Below, piece after piece: positions 11,136-22,455 of a DNA stretch of 64,000 nucleotides. The notes below the pieces were generated by a model that was not told where the DNA came from, ran no database searches, and saw nothing but the letters and a program-made list of their open reading frames with translations. A program made the position numbers and the translations under genes. The stretch is from Sabethes cyaneus (lineage: Eukaryota; Arthropoda; Insecta; Diptera; Culicidae), in contig NC_071355.1 of NCBI RefSeq assembly GCF_943734655.1, positions 74,299,449-74,363,448 on the forward strand, in the 5' to 3' direction. The stretch's first letter is position 1; each line of letters opens with the position of its first letter.

Positions 11136-11374
11136 GCAAACTAAAAAAGAAAACACACACCCGGTGGTGGTTTTAATCACGTGACTTGCCGTAGCGACCG
11201 TCAGCAACTCCCTGCTTGTTTCTATCGCACTGATAGAGTAAAAAACAGTCTTCTCGGTAGAAACAAAGAGCAGTCATACAAAAAAATAATATCGTCGCAT
11301 AGGAATTGTATGTTACGTATACGGGAAATGATTTAATTGAGGGAATAGAACAAAATTAGGTATTAGATTACCTA

Positions 11375-11510
11375 ATATAACGGGCGGCAGTAGTTTAGTA
11401 AAACATTCGGGTACCAACAGAAAGAGCGTGGTCTATATCTAAATTTTACAGTTCATTAAATTAATCGTTCTTCGCATCAGACACTTCCTTCCTTTCCAAA
11501 ACAGAATTTG
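11375..11510 (+). mobile_element. tRNA-derived SINE copy with damaged head
   Basis: It begins ACGGGCGGCAGTAGTTTAG, as in the copy at 10926, but loses the B box. It then continues with the same body (ATCTAAATTTTACAG, CTTCGCATCAGACACTTCC). Internal deletion of the T-arm would disable its pol III promoter. Confidence 0.5.
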
Positions 11511-11519
11511 AAGTTTTTA

Positions 11520-11890
11520 TTTGAAATTGGACTTGAAATATTTTATTTCAAATTCGCGTTGACGGCATTAAACGACCTCTTGCACACTCATAGAAATGCC
11601 CGTATGTACGTGTGGGTGAAAATCTGCCAAAATGTTTCGATCTCTTGCACTCTTTAAGAAATTCCTATTCTGCTTCACCCCTATAACAAACTTTTGGAGG
11701 TGGCAGCAGCTTACGTTCATCAACGCGTTGGACTTGGATTAGAATTGTAATTGGTCATAAATTGAATTTGAATTGGACTTGAAATTAAACTTGAAATTGG
11801 ATTTGAAATCAGATTTGATTTGACTTATAACTGAACCTAAAATTATAATTACTTTAGACTTGAAATTGGGCTTAAAATCGGACATGCAAT
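11520..11890 (+). repeat. Degenerate 12-bp minisatellite (ACTTGAAATTGG)
   Basis: Repeated variants of ACTTGAAATTGG occur with little spacing, clearest at 11765-11890. A second block of the same family lies at 12425-12545. A 530-bp non-repeat segment separates them. The units are diverged, so the array is old. Confidence 0.6.
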
Positions 11891-12425
11891 CCGTGTTGCG
11901 AAGCCCACACTCGTTTTCTCACACACGCGTACTCATTCTAACGAACACGCCGGCATGAGCATCCCTTTAAAATTTCCGCACTTATTTCTTCCTGCACTGC
12001 AACGAGTTTTTGCGAGTATGTGTTTAGCTAACAGCTACAGTTGTCGCTCGTCGTTCGTCGTTGCAGTCCGATCTGCTGATACCAATTATTCACGACGGCT
12101 CGTACTCCCGCCTGTGACTAGAATCGAGGGCGAAAATGAAGAAGAAGAAGAAGAAGTAATGCATAATTTGTATCCCAGTGCGCCACTAGTCTCACGGGCA
12201 GTTGATTCCCCACGAGGTTTTTGCCTTGGGAATAAGCTATGCAGGAAAACGATGTGAGGATGTGCGTGTGCAAGTGTGTGGGTAGCAAAATGTCTGCACA
12301 CAGCTCCGGTGGCTGTTTCTCTTACACCTGCGTGTGCGGCGTCAGCATTGAATGCTATGTTTCTCATACTCTTTCGTATGTGAGTAAGCATGGTAATTCT
12401 CGCTCGATTCGAAACATTCCATGCA
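11890..12425. other. Non-repeat segment between the two minisatellite blocks
   Basis: It contains a short GAA run (about 12138-12156) and several overlapping small open frames on both strands without recognisable domains. GC content is locally higher than the surroundings. No firm feature. Confidence 0.35.
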
Positions 12426-12545
12426 ATTGAACTTGACATTGGACATTAGACTTGACATTAAATTAGACTTGAATTTGAACTAATTTGAACTTGAAGTTTT
12501 ACATTAAACCGAATATGGACACGAAGTTTTATTCCAAATTAGAAT
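12425..12545 (+). repeat. Degenerate 12-bp minisatellite, second block
   Basis: Units such as ACTTGACATTGG, ACTTGACATTAA and ACTTGAATTTGA continue the family at 11520-11890. The block leads directly into the pyrimidine-rich tract. Confidence 0.55.
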
Positions 12546-12589
12546 TGATATATTTCGTCTTATTCACTCCTACATTTTACATCTCTTCT

Positions 12590-13940
12590 GCTCGGTACTT
12601 TTTTCTCTGTTCCTATCCTATTCCTAACCTATCCTATTTGGTCCTATGTTTATACTTTTTGATCCTTTTTTCTCCTTTTCTGCACCGTTTTCTTGGTTTT
12701 TAAGCTCACTTTCGTTTCGTTCCGCCGCATAGTTGGTTTCGAGGTACGATGCTGGTCTAACAAGCCAGTCGTCGTATGTTTAAATCTCGGCTAGGCGGTG
12801 CCGTTAGATAGAATAGGCAGGATCGTTGCACTAACTCCGTAACTGTACTCTAATAGTCGGTTGCCAAGTCTGTCGATAAAGAAGGGTCAAGTTCTCATCA
12901 GGACGTTTATACCTATGGCTTTGTTTTTTTCCTTTCGTTTTTTCTTCACTTTGCCCCTTTGTTTCGTTTCGGCAAATTATCGTCTTTTTCTGACTCATTT
13001 TATCTGCTTTCTTTCTCGTTTTTCGTCTTCGTATGTTAAGTTCTTCTTCGTTTTGATGCCCCATTTTTCCGTCTTCTGTCACATATATTCTGTTTTTTAG
13101 CTTCTTTTTTCTTTTCCCTTTTCGATATTCTTTTTTATCAGCTTTCATTTTTCGTCCTTTCTTCGTCCGTGTTGCTTTTTACTTTAGTCCGTTTTTCCTG
13201 TTGTTCTTTTCTTCTTTTTCTCGCACATTTTTCTATTTTTTGTCCCATCATTCTCATCTTACTTTTATATGTCGTTTGACTTATTTTTCTCTTTCTCCTC
13301 GTTTCCTCTGTCAGTTTTCTCTTTTTTCTCGGGCTATTCTGCTTTTCCCTTTTGGTTTTTCTTGTCTTCCATTCGCTATTCCCTTTCTTGTCTCGTTTTC
13401 ACTTCTTCTCTCCTTTGTTTTTCCTTTTGTCTACCTGCTGTTTCCTTTTCCTCTTCTTTTCCTGTCCCGCTTTTCACCCTTTCACTAAATTATGATTTTC
13501 CGTCTTTTTTTTACGTTGTTTCTCGTTTTCAGGCTCGTTTTTTGTCATTTTCTGTCCCGTTTCGTCTTTTTTGTTTTTTTTCCGGTTGCGGTTTTCGTCT
13601 TTGCTTTTTAACTACTGTTGTATCCTGTTTTTGTTTTCGTCTGTACCGTTTTTCCTCTTATTATGTCCTGCTTTTGCTCCTTTTCTGTCAATATTTGTTC
13701 TATCCCTTTTGTCTTTCGTTTTCATTTTGTTCATTCTAATTTTTTTCTTTTTCTTATCTTTTTCCCGCTTTGTTTATCGTTTTTGTCTCGTTTTTCTCAA
13801 ATTTCTCAAAATTCTGTCAAATTTATCCTCATTTTCTTTCTCATTCTCTTCATTTTCTGTATGATTTGTCTGTCTTTTGTCACACTTTTCATTGTGGTCT
13901 CGCCCGTTTTCTTCTTTTTCATTTTTTTCTTTTTGTGATT
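12590..13940 (+). repeat. Pyrimidine-rich tract, first half
   Basis: The plus strand is overwhelmingly T and C; in 13201-13260 I count only 9 purines in 60. Recurrent words are CGTTTT, TTTTCTC and TCGTTTTC. Long frames on either strand (Phe/Ser/Leu-rich on plus, Lys/Glu/Arg-rich on minus) follow from the composition and are not genes. A SINE lies inside at 12728-12890. Words and their order match the second half (14530-15540). Confidence 0.75.
12728..12890 (+). mobile_element. tRNA-derived SINE (Feilai-like), full head
   Basis: An A-box region AGTTGGTTTCGAGGTACG is followed by an anticodon arm with stem CTGG/CCAG and loop reading AAC (valine-like). A B-box-like region with AAATCTCGG follows. 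The body then ends GTCTGTCGATAAAGAAGGG. The same head and body occur at 2640-2797 on the other strand. The B box has T in place of the usual C after GTT, so activity is doubtful. Confidence 0.55.
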
Positions 13941-14530
13941 TTCCTCACGTCCTTCGTGAGCAGTGTCACGTCTTCAAGGCCATAAAGAACTACCGTTTTA
14001 ATATATGTTTTGTACATTGTCAGTTTCGTACGGCGCCGTATGTTTTTTAAGCGTAGCGTTTTTCGACGGGCAAAGTAAGTCTGATTTTCCACTTGGATGC
14101 GCTGCCTCATCTCCTTACTAGTTTGAGTCTCTTCCTTTTGTGTATTTGGTCTTCGACTTATTTCTTATTAGCCTAATTCTCATAGACCCCGTTTTCAGTC
14201 TGGCGTATATTGGCTTCGCCGTCGCAAAGTTCCTGGCTATGATATAAAAGTCATCTGCAAAGTCTAGGAGTTGGCTCCTCTTGGTAAAAATCGTGGCTCG
14301 TATCGATGTCAGCTCTCCCTCAAGAGTCGTCACCTTGTTTCAACCCTCTCCATGTCTCGGAAATACTCGAGAGTATTCCCGAGATGCGGACGAAACACAT
14401 CACTCGATCTAAACCCAGAAACCCCGGAAACTCGTGTTCGTGCATTATGTGCCATAGCCGGTCTCGATCGACTGTATCATATGCTGCTTTGAAATCAATA
14501 AAAGTTGATGCGTAACCATGTCTTTTTCTA
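13940..14530 (-). pseudogene. RTE-clade RT C-terminal fragment inside the pyrimidine tract
   Basis: The minus strand carries FIDFKAAYDTVDRDRLW, WRGLKQGD, then TIFTKRSQLLDFADD with the catalytic FADD, and finally RRTKLTMYKTYIKTVVLYG. Blocks lie in three frames with stops. The fragment separates two similar halves of the pyrimidine-rich tract. It has no endonuclease and no recognisable 3' tail. Confidence 0.75.
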
Positions 14531-15540
14531 TCCCGTTTATTGGTAAATGACCAAATAGAAAACCACATAAAAAATAAAAACAAGTTTTTCTCACGTTTTT
14601 CCTCATGCTCTTTTCCGTTTTCTTTTGTCTCATTTTTCCTTTTTTGCTTCTTTTTCTGGGGAGCAGCAGAAGACCCCTTCAGTAGATCCAATACACTATC
14701 AGTCAGTTCTTCCAATGTTCGTTTTTCACAAAAAAAAACATTTCTTCCCTCATAAGAATGTACACTGGAGTAAACTCATGACGAAACTAAACTTTATTAG
14801 TCCCTTTATATTATTTTCTTTTCTTCTTCTTCTGTCTCATTTTGCTGTTTTTTGTCCTTTTATATCCCGTCTGACCTCTTTCACGTTTTCCCCGTTTCCT
14901 CTGTCGGTTTTCTGTTTTCTTTCTCGTTATTGTTTTCTATTCCCTATTCCCTTCCTTGTCTCGTTTTCGGTAAATTTTCTCTAGTTTTTCCTTTTTCCTG
15001 CTCGCTGTTTCCTCTTTCTCTATTTCTTGTTTTCTTTCCCCTGAGTTCTGATTTTCCTCTATTCCGTTATTTTCTATTATGTTTCGACTTTCTGTTCGTT
15101 CCGATTTTCGTCTTATTTCATTTTTTAACTTCTCTTCTATTTCATTTTTTATTTTCGTCAGTTCTGTTCTTCCTCTTGTGATGTCCTGCTTTTCCTTTTT
15201 TCTGTCACTTTCTGTTTTCATTTTCTGCTGTATCTCTTGTCTTCCGTTTTCGTTTTTCTCTTAAATTTATATTTTCGTCTCGTTTTTCCGCTTTCCACGT
15301 TTTTTCTTTTTCTTCTCCTTCTATCTCGTTTTTTTTTTTATTTTTTGTCTCGTTTTTCTTCATTTCTGTTAACCTTTTCTTCATTTTCTTTCTCATTTTC
15401 TTTATTTCTTTACGATTTACCTTTATTTTATCACATTTTTCTTCTTTTCTCTCCCGTTTTCTTCATCTTTTCCATTTTTTTGTGTACTCGTTTTCTCTCC
15501 CGTTTTGTTTTACTTTTTTTCTTGCCATTTTGTAATTAAG
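14530..15540 (+). repeat. Pyrimidine-rich tract, second half
   Basis: Composition is as in 12590-13940 (5 purines in 60 at 15301-15360). The segment at 14890-14970 (CCCCGTTTCCTCTGTCGG onward) matches 13301-13400 in order of words, which points to a duplication. Mirror-like homopyrimidine stretches can form triplex DNA, but no perfect long mirror was verified. Confidence 0.65.
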
Positions 15541-15544
15541 GAAG

Positions 15545-15765
15545 TGGAAACAAATTTGGCATATCATTGGACATTTTTTCTATGGGGATTTATGACCCCT
15601 CACTTCTTTAAGAAGAAGGGACTTCCTTACAAATAGAATACAAATTTCTAAACTAATCAAGCAAATAGAACCAAATTTGTCATCTGGGGGTTTTACGAGG
15701 CTGGAATTTTTTCTATTGTGAACTTTGACCCCTCCTCCTTTAAGAGGAAGCCTTTAATACATTTT
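15545..15765 (-). repeat. Fragment of the F-type tandem unit
   Basis: The reverse complement matches the ~145-175 bp unit repeated at 36065-36865, with ACAAATTTGGTTCTATTTGC-like and GAGGGGTCA-like words. It holds about one and a half units. Pyrimidine-rich DNA resumes after it to about 15905. Confidence 0.55.
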
Positions 15766-15929
15766 TTTACCTTTTTTCATGCCAATTTTATTCTTTTTTC
15801 TCGTGTTTTTATTCCTTCGACTCGTTTGTCCCGTTTTTATAGGTTTTTCCTTCGTACTCTTTTTCGTTTTTTCATCGGTAATTCTCTTTGCTCTACGTTG
15901 TTTGGTTCATGATATAAAATCTTGAATTA

Positions 15930-17050
15930 GGTAAACATTCAGGAAAATCAAGTTTTTCAGTCATAACTCGGCAACAACAAAAACTATCAGGTATGTGTGT
16001 GTGATTCCGATGCGTCAGCCCACTGGGATAAACTCAAGACACAACTGAAGTAAAATGTGGCAAAATTAAAAAACATTCAAAATTTGAAACTGCAAACATA
16101 TAGAGATTTGAAGAGTTTTGGCTGCCTTGTTCTGTTTGTCATTCCGGTTCGGTACCTTCCAAGCTTCATATACAACGCAGCTCGAAACATGTTATAAAAC
16201 AAACCGCCACATCCTCCATGCAAAAACCTTTCAAAATAGAGTCAAAATCGAAAAAAAATTGTTGCCGATTTTCGGAAATTACATTATTTTTACTTCCATT
16301 TTTGTTTCGTGTTAGAAGCGTTAACACTCTTTTTTCGAGTTCTTTAGACTTTAAAATCCACAGATAATGATTTATACAAAAAAAATTACTCATGTTTAAC
16401 AAATTTTTGCCCCCTGATTTTTAGAGCCAATTATATAAAAGCTTTAAGGGAAAAAGGGGATAAAAGCTTTATAAATAATTTGCAATTAAAAATTTGCAAA
16501 GTAAAAATTATTATTGAAAATACATTGATTTTTGATATCGGAGACGTAAAGGTGCATTCGAACAATGCTCATTCCATCTCCAGCATGATCGCATGTGTTT
16601 GTGAGGCACTCGTAGTTGCTCGAAACTAACAGGCCGTGTCAATTCTGAAACTTGCGGAAATCTGTCACGTATGTTCTTGCACTCAGTCCGAGCACAGAGA
16701 CTCAACGTTATACGTTCTTGTGGACATTACGCGAAGTTCATGATAGACGCGAATAAATGCCTTTAAAGCAAGGATTTACGAGCATTAAACCAGGGTAACA
16801 ATAGTTCAAGCAAGAGAAAATCAAGAAATAAACATATGTGATTAACTAAAGTAGGTTGAGTACTATGAGGTGGAGTTTCTCTCACGGTGGCTCCAGTTAA
16901 GACAGTGAAAAAGGTATTTTTTATGGTGGTTCTTAACTTTGAAGTAAGCCGCATTTTTCTAATGCCAGCTTACATGGTTATGAGCATGTAAACCAGATTA
17001 GATCGAAGTCATTTAGCTAATTTCTATCTTTGTTTGTGTTTAGAAAACTC
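15930..17050. other. Unannotated region with one dispersed-repeat segment
   Basis: 16230-16460 shares phrases with 45130-45290 inside Transib-like copy 2 (a CCACAGATAATG/CCACAGACAATTG block and a TTTTTGCCCCC block followed by a matching tail). It is therefore probably a relic of that element family. Otherwise AT-rich with no coding signal. Confidence 0.35.
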
Positions 17051-17061
17051 CAGTGCTGTTT

Positions 17062-17124
17062 AATCGGGTTCGTATCTGACGTACCTGATTCCGTCTTTCA
17101 GTCGGTGCAGATGCGAACCCGATT
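17062..17124. repeat. Short hairpin-forming inverted repeat
   Basis: AATCGGGTTCGTATCTG (17062-17078) pairs with CAGATGCGAACCCGATT (17108-17124): 17 positions, one G:T-type mismatch, 29-nt loop. It could be a MITE remnant or a structured RNA. I recognise no known microRNA in it. Confidence 0.5.
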
Positions 17125-18990
17125 GAAGTTTTATGTAATTCTGCAGGATAAAATCTTCTTTCGATTCTGCTAGTTCTGTTTCCACCATTTATTTATAAAA
17201 TAAAACTAGGACGTTAAAGCACTTACAACTCATGGTTATCAAGTTATCCATCAAAACTCTTTCATATGTAACCTAAGAAAAAAAATATGTTTACAAAACT
17301 CGCAGTATAATGTATTTTATCTTTTTTCTTTGCAGGTATGTACTTACGGAATAATTTGTCTTCAATATGTCACACCCTAAGCTGGCGCCTGTGGACATAA
17401 CTGTCTTCTTTCCTTATCAGCCGTGGATGAAACTGAACAGACACACAATAATAATATTTAAGTTGGGCATGCATATGTGACGGTTTCATAATGCAACCAT
17501 AATATGTACGTACGTATGTATGTAATAACAATAGCAGGAACCGCTCTAGTGGGATGCTATTTGTTTATCGTTAGCTTCGATGCGGCCGGAAACACCACCG
17601 CGCAGAGCCTCGACTAATTATCGTGTACTGAAATTATTTATTCAGTCTTAACTTTATTGTGTTTGCTCAACGACGGGCATCGATTAGCGCATCGCACCCG
17701 GAATGTTCCTTCAGGAACCAGTCATTTCAGGCTGGGGTAATGAGCTGAAAATGTTGCTTTCACGAGTGTGAATTTGTAAACATGCGTGAAACTTTCCACT
17801 ATGATTTCCGATTTAGATTGTTGCTTCTGGTAAAAATGATGAATGTTCATATTTATTTCATATGCTTATTCTAAAATTATATTAAATGGAAATAATTTTT
17901 AATTTGTTGCACTGGAAAAATCTTGGTCGAACTCGACATCATGTAATTTTCGAAACAACAAGTGGTGATGACTGAATATCCGTCGTGAGTTCAGAAACGG
18001 AAGAGCTCGCCACATACCTAGGTACTGACAGTCATCGCTACTAAGTGTGTAGCAGAATATTCACCTGTTGGTGCTTCGTTGTCTTTTTTTCTCGATATCG
18101 GCATGTGCTATCATCGGTATTACCGGCGCGGCGGTAGTCGAATGCATGCCAAGTCAAGCCGCAAATCAGCTGATAGTTTTGTTTAGCTGGAGAGTGACGT
18201 GGGCCAGGGAAACAGTCAGAGCGAAACAGAGAGAAGGTCAGCGAAACGAACGGTGGATTATACTAATACCACTCACCATCCGTGTACTAACTAACTAGCT
18301 GCTACCGGGTCGGGTCGGGTGCATTCGTCCCTGGTGCAGAATATTAGTAAGGCGTAATAGTTTCAATCGAGCAGTATGGCGTCGGAATGTTCAGTGTTGT
18401 AGTTGTCGTTAACGTTCAAGGAACGTAGCTGTAGACGTAAAATTGGTAATAATTTACCGGAGACATTGGTGTCACAGTTACCGTGAACGTGCACTTTGAT
18501 GGTAGTGACAAGCTCTTAGTTCGGGTTCATAAGAATTAAATAATCGATTTTACACGGTTAGTTGGTTCGAAATCCTGCTAATAAGTACTAATGCAAAACA
18601 ACACGTGTTACCCTACATCGTCTTTTACAAATAACCACTTACGGCACCCCTTCAATGACGGATAACCTCAACTACTGTAGCGCCAATGTACAAACATAAC
18701 GAAAAAAAAGAGGTTTAATGAGAGCCAGAACCAGTAGTGTGATCCTAATTTCCATACTCGGTCAATGACACACTTCGAACCGTCTCGATTATAATCTATT
18801 TATAATAATAATGGTTCGGACGCTTTCGACCCTTTCCAAATCTGGCCTTTATTGATCCGTCCGTTGGAAGAAGTACTCTTCCAACAAATGAACCGAAATT
18901 ATAGGTAATCGTTTAGATACCCTCTCATTGCTTCCTATATTTGTTTTGAATTATGAAATAACCATCCTCTGTTTTACCATTTTCATCGAC
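17125..18990. other. Mostly unannotated region
   Basis: No repeat matched. 18060-18450 is locally richer in GC, with TCAGT words near 18390, and might hold a non-coding first exon. The plus-strand frame 18068-18298 begins with a hydrophobic stretch but then turns into low-information sequence. I do not call it a gene. Confidence 0.3.
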
Positions 18991-18998
18991 GATGATAA

Positions 18999-19027
<29 letters not shown>
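18991..19027 (+). repeat. GAT trinucleotide microsatellite
   Basis: About twelve GAT units with one interruption near the start. Perfect repeats make it likely to be length-polymorphic. Confidence 0.9.
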
Positions 19028-19032
<5 letters not shown>

Positions 19033-19795
19033 TTTGACCGTAAGTGGCCCTTTGAGTTGTAAAGTGGCTGAGGAACGCGCGGCGGTAGCACGCAGAGAAA
19101 ATAATATTAATTTCATGCGCTTAGCACGCCAGGCTGGCCTCTCACGGATGGCTCAACGTGGTTCAGTTTAGAGACCATAGTGAGTCGAGTTGAAATTCGA
19201 ATCCGGAAAAATACTCGATCGATTTGAGGACCGAATCTGAATGGGAATGGGATCTGAATGGCACGACGTTCGATTGAGGCTTTAAGACTAGTTTACAATT
19301 GAATAAGACTTTTTCTTTCTAAGCTACTAGTTAATTTAAGTATCTAATTATGATTCTTTCATGATTCATTCATGGAATGTGGGTGTTCTCAGAATATGCT
19401 CTTAATAAGCATTAAGCCATAATAATTATACCTTAACTGCTGATGTTATTGTAGAATGTTCAGCTTGACCTAGATCGCCATTTTCCAGCTTCTTTACCGT
19501 GACTTTTATCTATTTTTAATCATATTTTACGAATTGTTAATAAATATTTTGATTGGCTAATTGCGTTTAATAATCGAATACTCGACGAAGTGTGAGACAT
19601 GTTCCATTCAATTCTTCTAAAGGGTTTACCAATAAAGACGATTCATATTGAAATAAAGAAATAAAACAGAAAACTTCGTTGATTTTCGTAGTCCTTGGCT
19701 TTATGTGGTGGGAACAAATTTTATGCCAATCAACATTTAAATAAGAGTATAAGACTCTATCCAATATTTCGGCTGGTAAGATCGCTGTGTTGAAG
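19028..19795. other. Unannotated AT-rich region
   Basis: About 770 bp with no feature that I can support. Confidence 0.4.
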
Positions 19796-19799
19796 CGGG

Positions 19800-20230
19800 T
19801 GAATTCGAAGTCAGATCACACGAATTTGGAGACCCAATGAAGGGTTCATTTTGAGAGATTATCGGTTTATTGAACTTTTTTCGCAATTAGTCCATTTTAA
19901 CGACTGTGCTGTAGGCTGGCATGTTGCACCATCTTGTTGGAAAAAAGTAGTGCTCGCCATTGACCGTAATTGCACGGTCTTCATTTTTAAAGACGTATGA
20001 ATCTATCATGCCATCATATCATAAACGCTCCAAACACATATCTCGACTAACATTTGAAAAAGGTCAATAAGCACCTCCTCGACATCACTATCTTGGGCTA
20101 CAGAGTCTGACAGCACCCCCAATAAGATTAACCCCTCGATACTGAACCCCAAACAAACAACAATGGCCGGCCCATGGATTTTCAATAAAATGATTTCTCG
20201 CCCAATGCTTTTGACGTTTTAGATTCAGTC
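19800..20230 (-). pseudogene. Tc1/mariner-superfamily transposase remnant
   Basis: Minus-strand translation gives GMIDSYVFKNEDRAITVNGEH near 20020-19950, without its last residue in some frames. QQDGATCQ follows near 19945-19910 in another frame. This matches the order of the mariner-type catalytic core (VNGE(H/R)Y, then QQDGA(T)CH with the second catalytic Asp). Frameshifts and stops abound, and no inverted ends were found. Assignment is by motif memory. Confidence 0.55.
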
Positions 20231-20253
20231 ACAGAACATGCCGAGCGGTCGCC

Positions 20254-20337
20254 AATAAGCCAACTGTGCACAAACCGAGTGAACTATGTTAGTCCAGTAA
20301 CACAATTCTCTCTCGGTTTGTCTATCTTTGGCTTATT
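20254..20337. repeat. Two-block inverted repeat
   Basis: AATAAGCCAA (20254-20263) and CAAACCGAG (20271-20279) pair in order with CTCGGTTTG (20312-20320) and TTGGCTTATT (20328-20337). The stem has a symmetric bulge and a 32-nt loop. Origin unknown. Confidence 0.5.
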
Positions 20338-20339
20338 AG

Positions 20340-21574
20340 CCCTTTCCAAATGTTAGACAATATATTACGTTTCTTTTGCGAAAACGCATATTTTGATTAG
20401 ATACTGCTTGTAAACTTTTCCAGTGTGGAAAGTTGTTGTCTGCCTCACTAGCGCTTCAGTGAACGACAAAATGGCGGCTTCTCAGACACAAAATGTCATT
20501 TTTTAGCGTCAATTTTGTTCTTAAATCGCTCAAAAAACAAATAAGTAAAGGAATAGTGAGGAAACCCCTTTGATTAATTGCTAGAAAACGTTCCTAGAAA
20601 GCTTGTGATAAAATTTGAGGCAGATCGGTTCAGGAATCGATTTGAGAAATCTTGCTCACTGACTAAAAAAAACAGTTTTGAGAAAAACGTGTTCCTTCTT
20701 CAATCGTTCTGACGACGTTTGTCGTTACAAATGTGCGCGTAACTTCGTAAATATTTAACGGATTGGTATTTTCTGTGTGTATACTTGAATACATGTACAC
20801 TACGGAAATTATGTGGAGCTAGAATAAACTAACCTAAGTAACAATTCTAAAGTCGCTTGGTTTTATTTGAACTTTATAAAGGTTTTACTGCGGCATTATT
20901 CACAATCTCTAGTTTTATTTTGGTATTATGCAATATCTAGATAATACGAGTTAAAACATACTTAAATCACTAAAATCACAATAAAATTGTTACTAAAACA
21001 GTTCTTTTGTGCATGACTATATTACCACGATAATACTACTTGGATGCGATAATACTACTTGCACATTCCTTATAAACTTACTATAAGTGGGGCGTAGCAA
21101 TACAATATAGCGTACCATCACAAAATTGCTGGTATTGCGGTTACTTGCCTAACCACAATAAGTCTGATAGCTTTAAAGCGCTATGTAATTAAACAGATTT
21201 ATTGCTGCTATCATTAAGAATATTAGCGTTCAACACCGAAAACTTTTTTTATGCGGTGTCATACTGCCATATTCTAGTATTACTTTTAGCGCGCAAACAA
21301 AAATTCATCGAAGCAAACTATGAGTTAAAAAAAGAGTTACATTGGTTTTCATGCCTCAGCAAGCAACAAAAATGATTTTGGTAGAAATTGGGATTGACTA
21401 ATTAAATATTCTTATTTTATTAAAACAACTAGTTTTTAAAAAGTGCAAAATTTCGACGGTGCCTTGATTTTATCCAATATGCACCAATATGCTCCAATAC
21501 CAATATGCACGATAAAATTTAATGCGCATATACTACACAACTGCGGGAATTGCTGAAAATTTATTTTTATCGGA
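20340..21574. other. Unannotated AT-rich region
   Basis: About 1.2 kb without recognisable repeats, coding motifs or RNA genes. Confidence 0.4.
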
Positions 21575-21576
21575 TA

Positions 21577-21947
21577 CAGGGATACCTCGATATAAGACAA
21601 TTTATAATTTCAAAAAGTTGTCTTATATCGAAATTATCTTATATCGAAACATGATATTTTTCAAAAAAATTTGCCTTAGCGGTCGCCAATTTTTCTTTGT
21701 GTTATGTGTTTACATTTTTTGAACTATTTATTATTGTTTGAACTATTAGATTTTTACAATTTTTAGGGTTATTTTGAAATAATGAGCATCTTCATGACGC
21801 CGATTTTGGAATGGAAAATTAGCTCTGGCATCGTTACCAGCTATGTCAAAGAGATTTGTTCGATATTAGACAAAAATTGTCTTATATCGAATTGTCTTAT
21901 ATCGAGGTTGTTTTATAACGAGGTTGTCTTATATCGAGGTATCCCTG
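21577..21947. mobile_element. pogo/Tigger-like MITE
   Basis: A 371-bp element begins CAGGGATACCTCGATATAAG and ends with its inverse, flanked by TA on both sides (21575-21576, 21948-21949). TA target duplication and a CAGG.ATACCTCG start are features of pogo/Tigger transposons. Variants of GTCTTATATCGA repeat inside both arms. It has no transposase. Terminal repeats of about 25 bp are perfect, suggesting fairly recent insertion. Confidence 0.8.
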
Positions 21948-21949
21948 TA

Positions 21950-22455
21950 TTTAATTATGGTCGCTATATACTAAATCGATCAGGATGATCTGACAATAAA
22001 ACTTTAAGTTGTCTGCTTAAAGATATATTTTCAAGTTACAAAGCAGGCCAGGGCAAACGAAATGCTTTATAGCTTTTTTCGAACAAAGCGAAAAACTTCA
22101 CAAAATTATGGCGGTAGCTGTCAAGTAGCAAAAAGCATAATCGGTTTTATTACTGCTTTTAGCAGAGCGTGATAAGACTACTTCAGCTTATAACCTGAAT
22201 CTTGAAAACTTAATAAAAACCTTCTGGAAAGTAGGCCACTTGGTCGGTCTTTTAGTGGTCTTCAGAAAGTTCTACTGGAGCTCATAGTTTTATTAGCAGT
22301 TTTCTGAAATTGGTCATGAAAACCACTAGAAAAACATAACAAAACTTAAATTGCCATTTGGGTAATTATAGAAAGTCAACTTTATGCTACACGCTAGTTT
22401 TTCTCGCTTTTGCAAATCTAGCTAAATATCAAATGATTGAGATCTTGGCCCCTGT
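21950..22455. other. Unannotated spacer
   Basis: About 500 bp between the pogo-like MITE and the palindromic element. Nothing recognised. Confidence 0.4.

Noticed and set aside
12831..15540. Several Phe/Ser-rich membrane proteins or Lys/Glu-rich proteins
   Set aside because: All are products of the pyrimidine-rich composition on one strand or the purine-rich complement.
18068..18298. Secreted 76-residue protein
   Set aside because: Only the first 20 residues look signal-like; the rest is low-information and no splice context supports it.
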